NCBI GenBank assembly: GCA_031213475.1 | Contig: JARUPZ010000024.1 | Coordinates: 1,798,001-1,862,000, forward strand | Length of the DNA stretch: 64,000 nucleotides | Reading direction: 5' to 3' | From: Nereocystis luetkeana | Taxonomy: Eukaryota; Sar; Phaeophyceae; Laminariales; Laminariaceae | Shown: piece after piece, positions 24,364-37,286 of the stretch | Layout of the letters: each line of letters starts with the position of its first letter | Numbering within the stretch: position 1 is the first letter of the stretch | Notes under the pieces: model-generated | The model's database searches: none | What the model saw: only the letters and a program-made list of their open reading frames with translations | Told to the model about the DNA's origin: nothing | Made by a program: the position numbers and the translations under genes

Positions 24364-25669
24364 TATAGTATGTATGATTCCACAATAACATACCAAGTTC
24401 GTAGCAGATTCCAGGTACTGAGTTTACCCCAGGTTCGTCCTTTGCATATGTTATCATGTAACTATCCCTCTAGCTGGGTAACCGCGTCGCTCGTCCCCGT
24501 CGCTCGCCCCTGTCGCTCGCCTTCGTCGCTGTCAACCGTCGTTTATGTGCGGCGCAATGTGAAACACCAGTTTTTTCTCAGTTTCACGTTTCAGGTTTAT
24601 TGCGGCAGTTACGTACAGCGACGACGACGTGACAGTTTTTTTTTTGTCGTAGACACATTACATCCGTTCCAATCTCGCCTCCTTCTCACTGTACCTCTGC
24701 TCAGTAAGCGCGCCCTGCTAGCTGCCTCTCCGGATACGCCCCTTTGCTCCCTACCAGGTATTGTCTAGTCCGTGGTGTGCTTACTTCAAGCGGCTGCTGT
24801 GTTGCTGTACCCCAAGCATACTTCTCGGCTTACCGTTTGTGCTTCGTTGTCCGTTGCTCCGTTTGTCGCTTTTGCCGTTTCGTTTTTCGTTGCATCCTGC
24901 ACTCGAATGCCTCCTTGTTCTTCTGAAACCCTGTCTCAGGTCTGCTGTTTTGCTTCGTGCCCGAGACTTCGAGGGCCGAGCCGAAGACCCAGGCTTCTCT
25001 CCGCCTCAAACAACTACCCAGGTATTTTCTTCATCAGTGGTTGTGGATGGATGCACATCTGCCCGATGTTCCCAGCACTTTTTATGAATTTGGGGACGAA
25101 TCCAACCAATAGTAGTGCGAAGGTTCCGCCGCATGTTCCCTTTGTTTCTGGTACCCAAAACAGGACACGCGTGCAGGTGTCAAGCAACCCTCCTGTGCAC
25201 TGCTGTACACACCAGATGTGCGTACGCTTGTTGGGGATGGAGCTACATTAACGATACAATGGCTTGGTGATCCAGGGTAGCATAGTCTTTACGGAGGGAA
25301 GCCCCTACCAAACTGAGTCTTATCCTCGCGAAAATTAACACGTACCAGGTACGCAGTACTCGTACTCGTACAGCTGTGTGCGGCTTCTTTACCTGGTACC
25401 ACCAGCAGTTTGAAATTGTATCATACTTTTTGAATTTTGAATCGTGTCACCATCCATCACCTCGTCGTGTGTGCAAAATGGGCGTTTTTTGGCGCCATGT
25501 TGTTGTACAATAGCGATAGCGTCCCGAACGCATTACTGTCTGCTCTGCCGCTGCCTCTCTTTGACGCCCGTTGTAACAGTAGTTGGAGCGACGACCTGGG
25601 GAGGAGGTTGCCTAGGGGCGAGAAAACGTGCGAGATACTATTAATAATTAAATAGTAGAGCAAATCAAC
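24364..25669. other. No gene recognised
   Basis: C/T-rich sequence with overlapping Ser/Leu/Cys-rich frames that look like composition effects. Confidence 0.45.
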
Positions 25670-25747
25670 ATGCCTGGCAATCCCGGGCAAGATTTAGGTC
25701 CGGGCGATGGCGGGGGCACCGACGTACCCAGCCAGCAACAGCAACAG
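25670..25747 (+). CDS. Possible first exon, unknown gene
   Basis: ATG at 25670 in a good context opens MPGNPGQDLGPGDGGG then TDVPSQQQQQ and reaches a strong donor gtgagc in phase 0. Acceptors downstream are not resolved; coding-like but broken sequence follows at about 26040-26820. Product not recognised. Confidence 0.3.
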
Positions 25748-25907
25748 GTGAGCCCAAATGAGTCGCGTGTCGCAGACCAAAGGGCTTGTCGTAATGCCAA
25801 AAGAGAACCGAAGCATGGGGTTCCTTGCCGCAGGAGTGTCCTTAGTTGGTTTATAAATGACCCCCTGGTTGACCACGGGGCCACTCACTCAGCACTGACG
25901 CATAGAA

Positions 25908-25974
25908 CCGCTGCTCCGTTTTGGGGACAAACGAGTCTAACAATAAGTAGTTTGTCCCCAAAACGGGACTGCGG
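25908..25974. repeat. Short perfect hairpin (TTTGTCCCCAAAACGG)
   Basis: Arms 25916-25932 and 25950-25966 are perfect reverse complements, with imperfect extension to 25 bp and a 17-bp loop. A lone arm of the same sequence occurs at 5681-5698, so it is a dispersed repeat. Confidence 0.6.
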
Positions 25975-26039
25975 TCCTAAAAGGGTCTAGGAGGTAGTGC
26001 GGGTAGTGTCGACAAGAAATATTTTTTCGAGTTTGTAGA

Positions 26040-26820
26040 ATCTGAGTGGTCTAGCAATTACAACTACGGAGTGGTATACATCAACCGACATCCTTCGGCG
26101 GCTGGCGGGTGATGCATCACAAGAGCGTGCACGGCGGTAGCCGCCGTATGACCAGGCTGGAGACTCGATTTCTGAACACGAGACGCGACGATATGACACT
26201 ACGACGAACGGGTATACACTCGTGCCTAGTTGGAGGACGATCGCGGAGTTCAACATTTTCACAGCAGAGCCGTACGTACTTCGTACTATACTGTAAGGGT
26301 TTGCCGCGTTTCGTGTCCGTGGCACCCCGGTCGCCTCATCAAGGGGTCGAGAAATACATGCGGTAAAACCTACCGGCTGCGGAGAGGGACGAGACGAGCG
26401 GGGAAGTGCGAAACGCGGAGTGCGTCGAGTGCCCCAGCGCGAGGCCGGTTCCTACGCACAAAGACCGGACTGCCTGTTGAGTATGCTCGGAGTGCAGCTG
26501 GGAGCTGGGAGTGTGGCACTACTGTCATGTACGGTGGAATGCGTACAATACGTAGACGGTGGGTGGCATGTTCAGTTCGGGGATACTTATGTCCTGTCCT
26601 GGATGTAACTGCCAGTGTGACCGACGCCCGACGTCCGACGTGGACTCACACATCCTCCTCGATATCTTACAACACGAGAGTCCTTCCAACCTTTAGAATT
26701 AATTATCTTTTACCTCGCCCATCAGCGCAAGACCTGTCGCGCCACACGGCAGCGATGATGCTTCACTGCCGGCGTTATGGTCACTCTGTCCCAACAAGAT
26801 GGACCGTTTGGATTTAATAT
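26040..26820 (+). pseudogene. Coding-like degenerate sequence, unknown
   Basis: Different frames carry non-repetitive, protein-like stretches: WYTSTDILRRLAGDASQ, TLVPSWRTIAEFNIFTAEPY, then Cys-rich text (NAECVECPSARPVP) and CPGCNCQCDRRPTSDVDSH. They are interrupted by stops and frame changes. No family was recognised. It could be a decayed gene continuing the exon at 25670, or exons with unresolved introns. Confidence 0.3.
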
Positions 26821-27482
26821 TAATATAACAATATCCTTACAATTCCAGACATGAGTGGTATGTCTCAGCTCAAGAGCGGGGGGGTGAGGATCTTGCCAAG
26901 GTGGATGACCGGGTGAATTTTGTGGAAAATAAAAATCACCTTATCGTTGTACTGCTGTACGGGTTGAAATCATTGAGCGATTATGCGGTTTTTGCAGTAG
27001 ACGGGTACTACTAGGTACCAGCTGTAGAGCATTTAGTCGTACTGCCCCTACACCACCACCACCACCACCTACAGCATGAATGGATTACACAAGGTGCTAA
27101 TGGCAGCAGGGAGCCCGAGAACAAAATAAGCTTGTTCATAGTTGAAGCGTTGGGCGCCTGCATATACGTATTAATAGCATGCACTGTAAGGACCCGTCCG
27201 AACGGAGCGTTTTGAAACGGGGGGAAAAAATCGAAGGAGAGCTAGAAAGAAACGAGGTTCTGATTAGCCAATGATTCAAAATGAGGCCCAGGAGACCGGC
27301 TGGGCTCAATTTCGTTCAATCTGTTTTTGGATTAAACAAAACCTACTGGTAAGATATTAGCAAAAAACGAAGAGACAGTGATGATAGTTGATGTCCTTAT
27401 TACAGCGATGCACCCCAAGATCGCCAAAGGAAAGCCACCGATGCCCCCCCACCGCCCTCTATGACGTCCTTGCAAAGCTTAC

Positions 27483-28060
27483 CTTGCTTCTCGGCCTCTT
27501 GTCCAGAGTGCCAAACCATATGAGGCTGTTGCAGGCGTTCAGAGCGTTTACAACACAGTACACGACCATGTACGCGGAGCTCCTTGCGATGACATGGTAA
27601 TCCATTGCCTCGATAACTGGCGCCCCCGCCAGAAAACCTAGCTTCGTGGCCACCTGGAACTCAACAGGGATGGCTCCGTTGCATGAAGCTCCCTACCTTT
27701 CGTTCCTTTGCAGAGGATGGCCGCGTAAAGCTCCCTTCCACTCGTCCCCTTGCCGGGCCAGACGCAGGATCTCGACGAAATCGATACACTCCTCGTGGGT
27801 CATGCGGAAGTGCTGCCGGCATGGCTTCACGTATGTGGGCTAGGGCCACCTCTCACGTTTTACGACTTTTGTTGGTTCGGGCTCCGCATCGTCCTCGGTT
27901 TCCTTGATCAACGGCATCGTCATCAACAGGACCAACTCCGCATCCCTCGCTCGCATCGTCTGCAGCCGATCTGCTGAGCGTCTTATGGCTCTGCTACGAG
28001 GGCGTCGTAGCGATTTGAGTCCCATCGCTCGTGCCGTCGAGAGCAGATGGGATGCGACAC
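27483..28060 (-). mobile_element. Decayed PIF/Harbinger-type transposase fragment
   Basis: On the minus strand: RARDAELVLLMTMPLIKE, then after an in-frame TAG (27842-27840) YVKPCRQHFRMTHEECIDFV then EILRLARQ. After a frame change near 27654-27697 comes VATKLGFLAGAPVIEAMDYH then VIARSSAYMVVYCVVNALN. The FRMTHEEC helix and the (V)ATKLxFLAG ... SSAYMVV block match the region just ahead of the DDE nuclease in Harbinger transposases (family knowledge). A donor-like gtaagc follows at 27482. The catalytic DDE part was not found, so this is a truncated remnant. Confidence 0.5.
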
Positions 28061-29465
28061 ATGGGCGTAGCATTTGGCAGTCTCTGAAGCGGCTAAGGCG
28101 GGTTGCTCGCCGGTCGTGCCGTGCCACCACAACTAATTTTCGCTTTTTCCCCATTGCGTCGTATTGTCGTATTCCACGTGTGTACTCCATCTTCGTTTCT
28201 CCTGAAAACCGCAAAGTCTGTTTGTTTTTTCGCTTTTGTTTTCCCCCGATTGGACGGGCCCCAACATCTGAACACACTTGATTGTGTGGGATTGTGTGGG
28301 TACCGTGGTGGTTCACTGCACCAATGCGGACCGCAGCGTTTGAACTCTACTGGCTACTCTGCCGTGGAGCTACTGCACGGCACTATGCCGGCTATGACTT
28401 GATCGTGTACTGTAGAGATATTAGTTTGTTGAGCTACTTCTAAAAAGTTGTCCAATCACCTACCTATACTACGTCGCATGTAATTCTTCCCCCCTGGAAC
28501 GGCGGGCTATTATACAGGTCCAAACTGGATGTACGGGCCGACTGTTGACGTGTCACGGCCAGGCGGTTCTTTTTGATGGGGACCTAGGGAGACTATTTTC
28601 ACGTTCAACATAGGGAAGTTTCTTAGGAGGGGTGTTATATTCGAACTCCCGACCCAAAACCCGTGTTCGGCTGTCGAAACCGTTCGGTAAGATAGTAGTC
28701 TGTTGGACTACGCACTGGTAAAAGGTCTACCGATCACCTACCCAAACTAAGCTTTATTACAGTACCTTACTTGTATTGGCGAAGCCACCGGCATGAGAAG
28801 TGTACGTTTCGGTATCTCGTGGGCACACTGACAGTAAACGACGCGAGTACAAGTGGTTCGCACCTGTTGATGTTGAGGCAACATTCGGCGGTACGGTAGT
28901 ACCTGAAGACTAAATATTTGCATGCATATACTCATGTACTACGTGTTGTTCCAGCGACAGTTGTCAGCTCACGGGCCGAATATGGCATGGAGTGCTCCGT
29001 GATATGGAAACATAGACTTGGGGCGGACACAGTTCCGACCTCGGGCACAGATCACGGCGCTGCATCATGCGATATCAAACGGCAGTAGCATGCCTGTCCA
29101 CTATATGGTACCGAAATCCTGGACGCCTTTTTATTCAAACGGCCTGGAGTACAGCTGCAGGCACAGCTTGGCCAAGCAAAAGTCGTGAGCCCGCGAGAGT
29201 TGCGAACGTACGCGCGTGACTCCACGTAGTTGCTAACCCGCAAGTGACGAAAGCGTCGCTTGGACGTGCGTCGCGGATAGATTTGGGTAGAACTTTGTTC
29301 CACCGCGAAATGCAGGTTGTCCGGGTGTCGAGGTGGGTGAAACGGTTGGAGCCGTGGGAAAGCGTTGTTGGTCGCCCTCTCAGTATGCTAGCCGTCGCGC
29401 AACCTCAGGACATTTTTTCACCGTACCACCCCCTTTTTGTGCGGCTCGGGTGAGTTCCGTAACAG
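28061..29465. other. No gene recognised; expected site of RAD1 first exon
   Basis: Upstream of the first visible RAD1 exon. A short start exon should lie here or just after; an ATG frame ends near 29453 but would need a 16-bp intron, so it is not accepted. Confidence 0.4.
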
Positions 29466-32400
29466 GAGGGAGAGGACGACGACGATGAGGTGATTTTCTC
29501 GTGCCGCCTGGACAACGCCAAAGCCATCACCACCATATTGTCCTGCCTTAGCCACGGAACGCGGAAGGACCAACACGCCCAGTGCGAGGTACGCACACGT
29601 AAACGCTACCCAGAGGCGAGCTACTAAAGGGGTATCGCTTCGAGGCCGAAATCTTCGACTGGCGGGGTTCCTCACCTGAGGAATTACCCATTTTCAGTGG
29701 GAATATCATTGGCTTTGTACACTATTTGATATATACCCACAGTAGTAGGCCAAGACATTGTTCATCGGGTTGCACTTTCGTTTTTCTCAAGATCAGGTTA
29801 TGGCTGGGGTATAGAGCTCCTCTAAGTGAGGAGCCTCAAAAGGTAAAAGTAGGTGCATTCACGTCTCTCGTAAGTGTAATGCATCAGTAGAGCAAGGGCT
29901 CTAGGGGGTCGAGACCTCGTGCCCGATAGATGTCCGTAACGTGCGGTTATTGTGCCGCCGCGCGCCGTCAGCTGGCCTATTGACCAGGGGCACAGTACAT
30001 GGAGCGGTGGCTTGCCTCGCGCGTATGTCCCGGAGTCCCGTACCAAACGTCACGTCGTACTAGTGTTGTGTATCGCGCACTCCAGTCCACCAGCGAACAA
30101 AGGCGCTAACGCGTTCGGTGTGTGGGTGGTTGATCAGGCGCATGATGGGAGGAACGGTTTGCCAGGTCCGTGTGGTATACGCGCGAGGTAGAGCATCGGT
30201 CAGTCCAGTGCGAAGCGCTTACTCTAGAGGGAACACACGGACTAACAGCAGCACTGCCGTCCTCCGTTGCGTGATAAGTACATTGCGAAGCGGAACCGAC
30301 CTATACCCCTCCTACAACAAATATTCGACAGTTCAAAAGCTGTCGTGCTGGGGCAGCACTTCTTTTCCTTTGTCTACTGTGTTAGGTGGGTGCGTAGATT
30401 GCTGCGCACAAACACAAACAATCGACGAGAAGGCACCCATCGGCGTCGTGAGGCACGGGAGCAGGGACATCTATCAGTGTCACATAGGCATTGAGAAATG
30501 TCGAAACTACGGTCGTTCCTACTACTGTAGCGCGAAACAACACTACTTGTTCTGCTATTGCAACGGGAGCGGCGGGTGAAATTGACATACGACACGTTTT
30601 TTCTATGCGGCAGTGTGGTGAACTTAAGTTCTATTTTTACCAATCCGCCGGGGGAAAGCGAAGAATATATATGTTATATGTATATATAATATATTAAACG
30701 TCCTGTACGTGCGTCGGCCAATGCCTAGGTGACGAGCGATTCCATGACCCTCGTGGTGTCGGGAAGAGCAAAATTCACGCAGGCACAGGCTGTCCTCGAA
30801 AGCAGCCTATTCCAAGAGTACGACTGCGCAGAGGGCGCAAAATTCGGGATCAACCTCACCACGCTGCTCGAGTGCTTGCAAATATTCGGGCCAGGGTCCC
30901 TCGCCCAGACGAGCGTCAGCATGGCCTACCAGGAGGTGAGCTGGTAAATTGTGTTTTGGTTTCAACGAAGCACACATGCCGCTTCAGTATGGTCGGAATC
31001 GCTGCTGTTTGGTGATGTGCTCGCTGTTGGGCGATAGTTGTTGGCCGGGGGCTGAGCAGATGGATGACACTGGCGCAGAAAACCTTTTTTTCGTCAGGCA
31101 AACATTTTTTTTCATGTCGCAACTATTCCGCATTTGTTGATGTTCCCTCACCTACTGGACGCCAGTTTCGGCGGCATAAAGTCCCTTGGGGCTGGCAACG
31201 TATGTCAAAAGCAGTAGAGCGCTGCGCGTAGCCCAATGTCGTCAGTCGATACTGCCGACAAATACTTCAGAGCATGGAGAACAACAGCTACCAGTAGTAG
31301 CCCTTCTGTTGGCGATTCCTGCCCTTTGCTACCCTGATGCTGCTGCCTCTTCTGTTGCCCTTGATGGTTCACTGCTCATATCAAGCAGGCCCGAGCAACG
31401 TTTCGCCTGACTCTGGAAGAAGCAGGTGTTTTCACCAGCTGCGAGATACGGACCATTCACCAGGTACGAGGCAAGCGGTAACGGAGAAGGTCTGGCTGGT
31501 TCCCGTCTTGCTCGTACGCCTGTACGAAGGCGTATCGTGCTCAAAGGAAAGAAACAGCCATGGGAAGTTTGTCCCCCGTTTTCGGCGGTTCGCGTAAAGT
31601 TTCCGGGCGCGCAAGTCACGGGGGTCCTGAACAGGACGTCTTCAATGCGATGCCACGTATTTCGTTCTTCTCTAGGGTCGTTTGTGAGGCAGCAGGCAGC
31701 GATGTGCGCACGGGAAGTAACTCTATCAAATATGACTCGTAGCGGAGGAATTTCTCAAGACAGACCATTGTGCCAAGTGGCAACACAGGCGGCACGGTAA
31801 AGTACAGTAGCAATGTGTCTACTGTAGTGCCGGTGCTGTTCGATCAAGCCTTATGTCTTCGCTGTCAGACTTGTGTTGTTTGCTGCTAGGTGGTGCGGGG
31901 CAACCATACGGAAGTTGAGGCTGCCAAGTGCTGTGACACGTGTTGACTGAGGCAATGTGTCCTGTTGTTCGCTTTACGTAGGGCCTGCTGCCGTCGTGAA
32001 GACCTCGCTCTGCGCGGAAGCAGCACCATATTCGTCCATTGACTGACTGTGACCAGCGACATTCCCGGGATGCACCGGTATGTCTTACGTGCCCGTGTGC
32101 ATCTGTCTTTATCGTCTATAAGTGCTCGCAGTATCCTGCATATGATCGAATATATCATGATGTGTGACTGATCCAACTGTGAACGGACTCCAAAGAAGTT
32201 TTTTTTAGATGACATTGTCGACTGTCAAGGAGGAGGCACTACATGCGTGTTACGTCGGCAAAGCTTAACCTCTAGTCACAACGTGTTGTTTGAATTGTAT
32301 GTCGTGGTGAAGGATGAGGAGGCAATGGAGTTTTCCGCGCTTGCAAAGGCGTTCAGCTCCAGTGACGAGGTTTGCCGGTGTATCCTCAAGTCCGATTTCC

Positions 32401-34979
32401 TCAAGGTGAGAGGGGTCGCATGCGTGTGAAAAAAAACGCCGCACGCTGGGGGGTCATGGCGTCCTCCCCAGCCCTTGCTGACAGGGACAGTGGGGCGCCC
32501 GTTGAACCAAACATGCCTTGTTTAATACCTGATATGATCTACTTACTTGTTTATTTGCCGGAAGTTTGCTATGCCCAAAGGACGAATAGATAAAGCACGA
32601 CCATAGAGCAAGTATTTCCTGTTTTTCATGATGGTCGAGATACTGTTGTATGGACGCTCTGGACGCCGTGACAGCGACTCTGTGACCGGGCTCCATGGAA
32701 GATTAAGGTTGCAAATGTCTATCGTGGGCCGGGTGTCCATTGTTTTTGTATGTTTTCGTTGAAGGGAGCTCTCTAAAACACCAGTAGGCCTCAAAGGGAC
32801 AACTTTCCAGGTGCACTTTTTCTGCAACGCCTACAATGTTGGGCATTTTCTCTCCTTTTTGTTGCGAGCTAAAGTTACCGCTCATGTGCGAACTCGTGCT
32901 GCGGCGTTATGCAGGAAGCTTTCCAAGAGCTGGCTGACTTGAACGGGGCTACCAGCGTAGCCGTGACGTTCGGCCAAGAGGCGCCTCACCTTCAGCTTTC
33001 TGCCAAAGGTTCCATCGGCTCCAGGTGATCCAATCAATTATGCCGCTGCAGTGCGTTGGAGTCGTTTCTCTTCAGCGGGCCCGCGGATTGTAGCATGCGC
33101 AGAGTAGCTTGCGGTTCGCGAGGATGCTTGATAGAGAGGATTTTTTTTTTCATTGTGATGCTGGCGACGGAAAGCAAAGAGCGTGCCCTCGTAGCACCAT
33201 TGCCGGCTGTATAAATTACTGTGACACGGCGATGCTGGTAACTCAAGCCGTACTGCTAGGTATGAAGTTGGAACGTCATTGGCCTCGATAAGCACTGGTT
33301 CTTGCCATTACGCACCTGGATCCGACGTTACCGTGGGATGGTAGGGCGTCAGCCTTTTGTCAGTCGGCCGGATCACTCTGCCACAACGATCGGGCCGGTG
33401 GAAACGCGCTCATTGTTCTTAGCCAGACCATGATACTCCACTCCCTTATTTCCTTTGTTGGGTCTTTTGGTTGGCGAATCAGGTGACACGCGCGCTTGAG
33501 CCACTCACAATTAGATGTCTGTTTTGGCTTGTCTTGGGTTCTCTCCCTTCCGGCTGTGCTGTTATCACCAAGGGCTGGGTGGCGCAAGCAAGAATCCTCT
33601 TTGAAAAGACGACTGCCGTCAATAGTGCGGCGCTGCCCCCCCTCCTCTCCGAGACGCGACCTGCTGCGATGGCTGAGACATGGTTCACACATAATTCTAG
33701 CATGGTACAGAAGTTCCAGTCGACGGAGGGCGGACTCAGGGCTTGAGGAAGAGTTGCGCGGTGCCTGGCCCCCTTTCCTTCTCCCTTCCCTCCCTCACTA
33801 TCTCTCCCTTTTACTAGAATGTATCGTGTTTGTCACGCTAGCAACGAAAGAGAATGATGCTTCGCAAACATGCCGGGCGTAGGAAATTGTGTGTGTTTGG
33901 GAAGTGTAAACACAAATACCCGTTTCGAGCTTTGTCGCCCTTTTACTCTTGCGCTGCCTTAGACATGCGCCGCGCAGGACACCCCGACAACCTTGGCTAC
34001 AATTGGCCCTTGCACGCCACGGGAAGAGGAAACACCGACCGCGATAGACCACCCACTCCTAGCCCAACAATTTTACACGACCTGTCTCTTTGCATATGTT
34101 CGAATGCCCGATCACATTTCCTCGCGGTAGTGAAATCGACTTTCCCAAGACCTCGGAGGCGTTTGTTTGTTTCGAGTGCAACGCACCAAGAGTGTCTTGG
34201 ACTTACCTCATGACGGGCATGGAGACCGGCATGAGAGCTTTGACGCATGCGAACGAGACGTACTTCCGCGTCAACGGGGAGGGCATCCTCTGCATACAGC
34301 ATCAGGCAAGCGCGTTCTTTTGTTACGGTTAAAAAAAGGTGGCTGCTCTGGGGAATCGGCTCGTATGACTCTTGTACAGAGAGTCACGAGGTGGAGTGGT
34401 GTACGTCGAGCTGTTCCGTTTGTCGCCTTTGTGAAGGTATCAATAACAACCGCGACAACTCCTGATACAATGCTGAAGTTACTGAAGACTCGAAGCTAGG
34501 CGTTTTTATGAACCGCAGCCGAAGGTGCAGGACAAGAACGATTTGTTCTCTTCTTTTTCGAATGGTTTTGGTAGAGGCTTGTCTCCCTCTCCTTCAATGT
34601 CAAGCTGCTTGGTTCGCGTGTCCTATCGACAACCGTATGCATCTCGATTCGATATGACCAAGTAATCTACTGAGGCACAGCATCTTGGTGGCCACCGCAT
34701 CTATTGCTTTCGGGCGGGCAAGATATACACTAGCTTCTCTTCGCCGGCGGATGTCGTGCTCCTTGCCGTGCTCCTGGAGGAAGATGACACCGCGTACCAC
34801 TTGCGCTCGCTGCTTCGCCACCTCGCGATCCTTTGCAGATCCCCATGAGCATGGGGCAGACGAGCTTCGTAGACGTGCTGCTATGTCCGGACATCCAGGA
34901 GAGCGAGATGGATGCAGACGAGCAGGAAGGGGGGTTGTTGATGGAGCATGATGATGGTAGTGTGGGTCACAGCCGATGA
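29466..34979 (+). CDS. RAD1: RAD1, 9-1-1 checkpoint clamp subunit
   Basis: RAD1 is one subunit of the RAD9-RAD1-HUS1 ring loaded at damaged DNA to signal to ATR. Exons: 29466-29588, 30729-30943, 32276-32405, 32915-33024, 34131-34305, 34839-34979; every phase matches, giving about 297 residues (family about 280). Landmarks in order: EVIFSCRLDNAKAITTIL; VTSDSMTLVVSGRAKFTQAQ; SSLFQEYDC; INLTTLLECLQIFGPG; FLKEAFQELADL; SEIDFPKTSEAFVCFEC; TGMRALTHANETYFRVN then GEGILCIQHQ; IPMSMGQTSFVDVLLCP; acidic tail ending GHSR. These track the two PCNA-like lobes of known RAD1. The fifth intron starts GCAAGC, a GC-AG intron. The start codon lies in an unresolved upstream exon, because the frame has a stop at 29460. 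Exons 2-3 use donor gtaaat and acceptor ctctag, the least certain junction. Confidence 0.9.
29660..29845. repeat. Degenerate hairpin repeat of the same family
   Basis: Two hairpins, GTTCCTCACCTGAGGAATTA and GAGCTCCTCTAAGTGAGGAG, frame about 150 bp. The pattern matches the internal hairpin of the MITEs at 1657 and 57466. It lies in intron 1 of RAD1. Confidence 0.4.
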
Positions 34980-37286
34980 CGATGTGTGCGCCTTTCCAAC
35001 TCTCACGTCCGTAGTGTGAGTAGTGTTTAGAGCGAGGGACATCCGGCGCGCAGACCGGTCTCGGCCCCCCACCCTTGTTTCGGCGATCGCAAACCGGCAC
35101 GAAGAAATGTGCCAATGCGCACAAAGAAACGTACGGTGTGATACCGTGCGGTGCCTTACGTTATTTACAGCGGTGGGTGTCTCGTCTGAAATTGTGTTCC
35201 AGAAGCCATCTGCCTTGCTTTGATGTTAGAGTGGCTGCTCTGTTACGTAGAGCAAAATGGCCTTCCCCAACAGGGGGTAACATACGGGTGTACAGAGGTT
35301 GCGCTCATGTTTTGACACTGGCCGTGTCTGACAACACCAGGGGGCGCCGTCACATCACCTCACATGGGTGGCCCTCTGTGGCGACACAGGTCGAAACGTA
35401 AAACCATGCTGACCCTACGCGAGGGAGAGTGGGCCCCGGCATCAGCTTAGCAGTGTGCGCTTTCTTGCTGGATCAAGTAAACGCTCAAATACCGAAACAA
35501 TTGCGTGACGTTTCTAGAACACACGCATTCGATGCATCACACAGCTTCGAAAGCTGAGTATCAAGCACTCAGTTGGTCGAACTCACGGCTGACGAATTCG
35601 TATAAACGAAATATTGAAGGCTTACGGGTAGCAACATAATCTAGCGCGCTCGATCTCACTCTTCCATTGTAGTTCTCAACAGAGTACCGAGTAAAGCGAG
35701 TACTACAGGCACCATTTTCCATAGCCACCACCGCGGCAATTTGTGAGGGAGCTTCTTCCACCAGGTCGCTGCCGCAGCCGTCTGGCGCTGTTGTGAACTT
35801 GTGGCTGCGGTTATTTCATTTTTGCTAGTTTGGGCTGGCAACTCCTTGGCCTCGTATCGCTGCATATGTCAACCCCGTGAAACCCAAGTGGGACATGTTT
35901 CGTCCAAACGCTCATCAGTCACTAGCCGAGCAATCCGCGTATCGAAGCCAATGACAGATAACACCAACGATCACGATATTCCCCGCGGGTTGAGCCGCGC
36001 TAGTGCGACAGACTTCGAGGCTAATGCGCCTGAAGGCTTGAACTGAGCCTTATGGGTGCATTTTTTCTTGTGCAAACAGGATCGTCCGCATGTACCATGC
36101 GCTGTGATAATTCGTTCATCACTACCGATGCGGTACTACGGTATCGGTAGCATTTTTTTGCCAACACATTTCTGACTGCCGGGGCTCCTTACGGGCACTG
36201 AGGAACTACGTACCCAATATCGGTACACGATTTGTAAAGTGCCGGTAGTAAGCGCTAGTCGTTGTGTGTCTACAGTACGCCATCGCATTGTACTTTCATT
36301 GTTTCTTCACAGTAAGTTTCTGGGTGGCTTACTATTAGTGTGGGGGTCCTCAAGTGAGCGGAGGTGCACCCCTAATATCGTACCACATGTCTGCCGTACG
36401 TACCGTACTTTGTAGCACATGCGATACACCCGCCCTGTCGTTCCCGCACTAACACGGCTTGTTTCCAAGCGCCCTCCTAATGGCGCTTGGGTTTCACCAT
36501 TTCGACAACCTCACCCAAAACAACCTGCAAGGCCAGCTCGCACCAAACAACCGCCAGACGCCCCACGCCCTGACACGGCGAGCACAACCCCCTCCGAGAG
36601 AGTCGACACTCGCCACTTCGCCCCCATCTGCCATGCCACTCGTTTACATCCAACTCTCCACAGGACCTTTTCTGCAGGAAAAGGATTGCGATGTTGCGAT
36701 ACCTTGCTGATAACCTTTACGCTTGGGGGGGCCGGGGCGCCACCAACAAACGGCATACAAAATGTTCACGTCCGGGCTTGTCCCAAGAACGCGTGCTTGA
36801 CGACACCCTCTCCTGAAACCAGCGAAAATACGCGAAAGCATGCTGTTTAGTGAACGGCATTCAGCCTCGGCTCCACAAAGAGGCGCCAAAATACGCTGGA
36901 ATAAATACTGACCATTTTCTCCGACTTGAGAGGAGGCACGCCTGGCCTCTGTGCCTAGGTTATATCCATAAGAATTTCAACACCTACAAGGGTCCGAGTA
37001 AAATCGACAACAAAACGTGTAATTCCGCCAACATCTTCCGCCCATCGCCAGCCGAAAATCCAGCAGAATTACAGCTGACTACTTCACAATCGCTGTGAGA
37101 CGCCCTTACGTGATCGGTCCCTGCAATCTAAAAAAAAACAGTCACCGAACGTTCAATGTAAGCCCCATCACCGAATGTGCGATACTTCCAAACCACTATC
37201 TGAACAAGCTAGGATGACACGCTAATGACACATCTCTTGGACATCATCAGCACAAAAAATTAACAAATCAGACAGTGTAATGGCAG
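34980..37286. other. Intergenic, between convergent RAD1 and lipase
   Basis: No coding exon was recognised. The Pro/Thr-rich frames at 36419-36850 look like C-rich composition. Confidence 0.45.

Noticed and set aside
29385-29453. ATG frame just before the first RAD1 exon as the RAD1 start
   Set aside because: Joining it would need an intron of only 16 bp.
32209-32275. Upstream extension of RAD1 exon 3 reading QGGGTTCVLR
   Set aside because: Its acceptor needs phase 1 from the previous exon, while acceptor 32274-32275 fits donor 30944 exactly.
34531-34665. Alternative last exon of RAD1 after acceptor gtgcag
   Set aside because: It is open and in phase but lacks the conserved FVDxLxCP end; the exon at 34839 has it.
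36419-36850. 143-codon Pro/Thr-rich frame
   Set aside because: C-rich composition, an overlapping open frame on the other strand and no domain.
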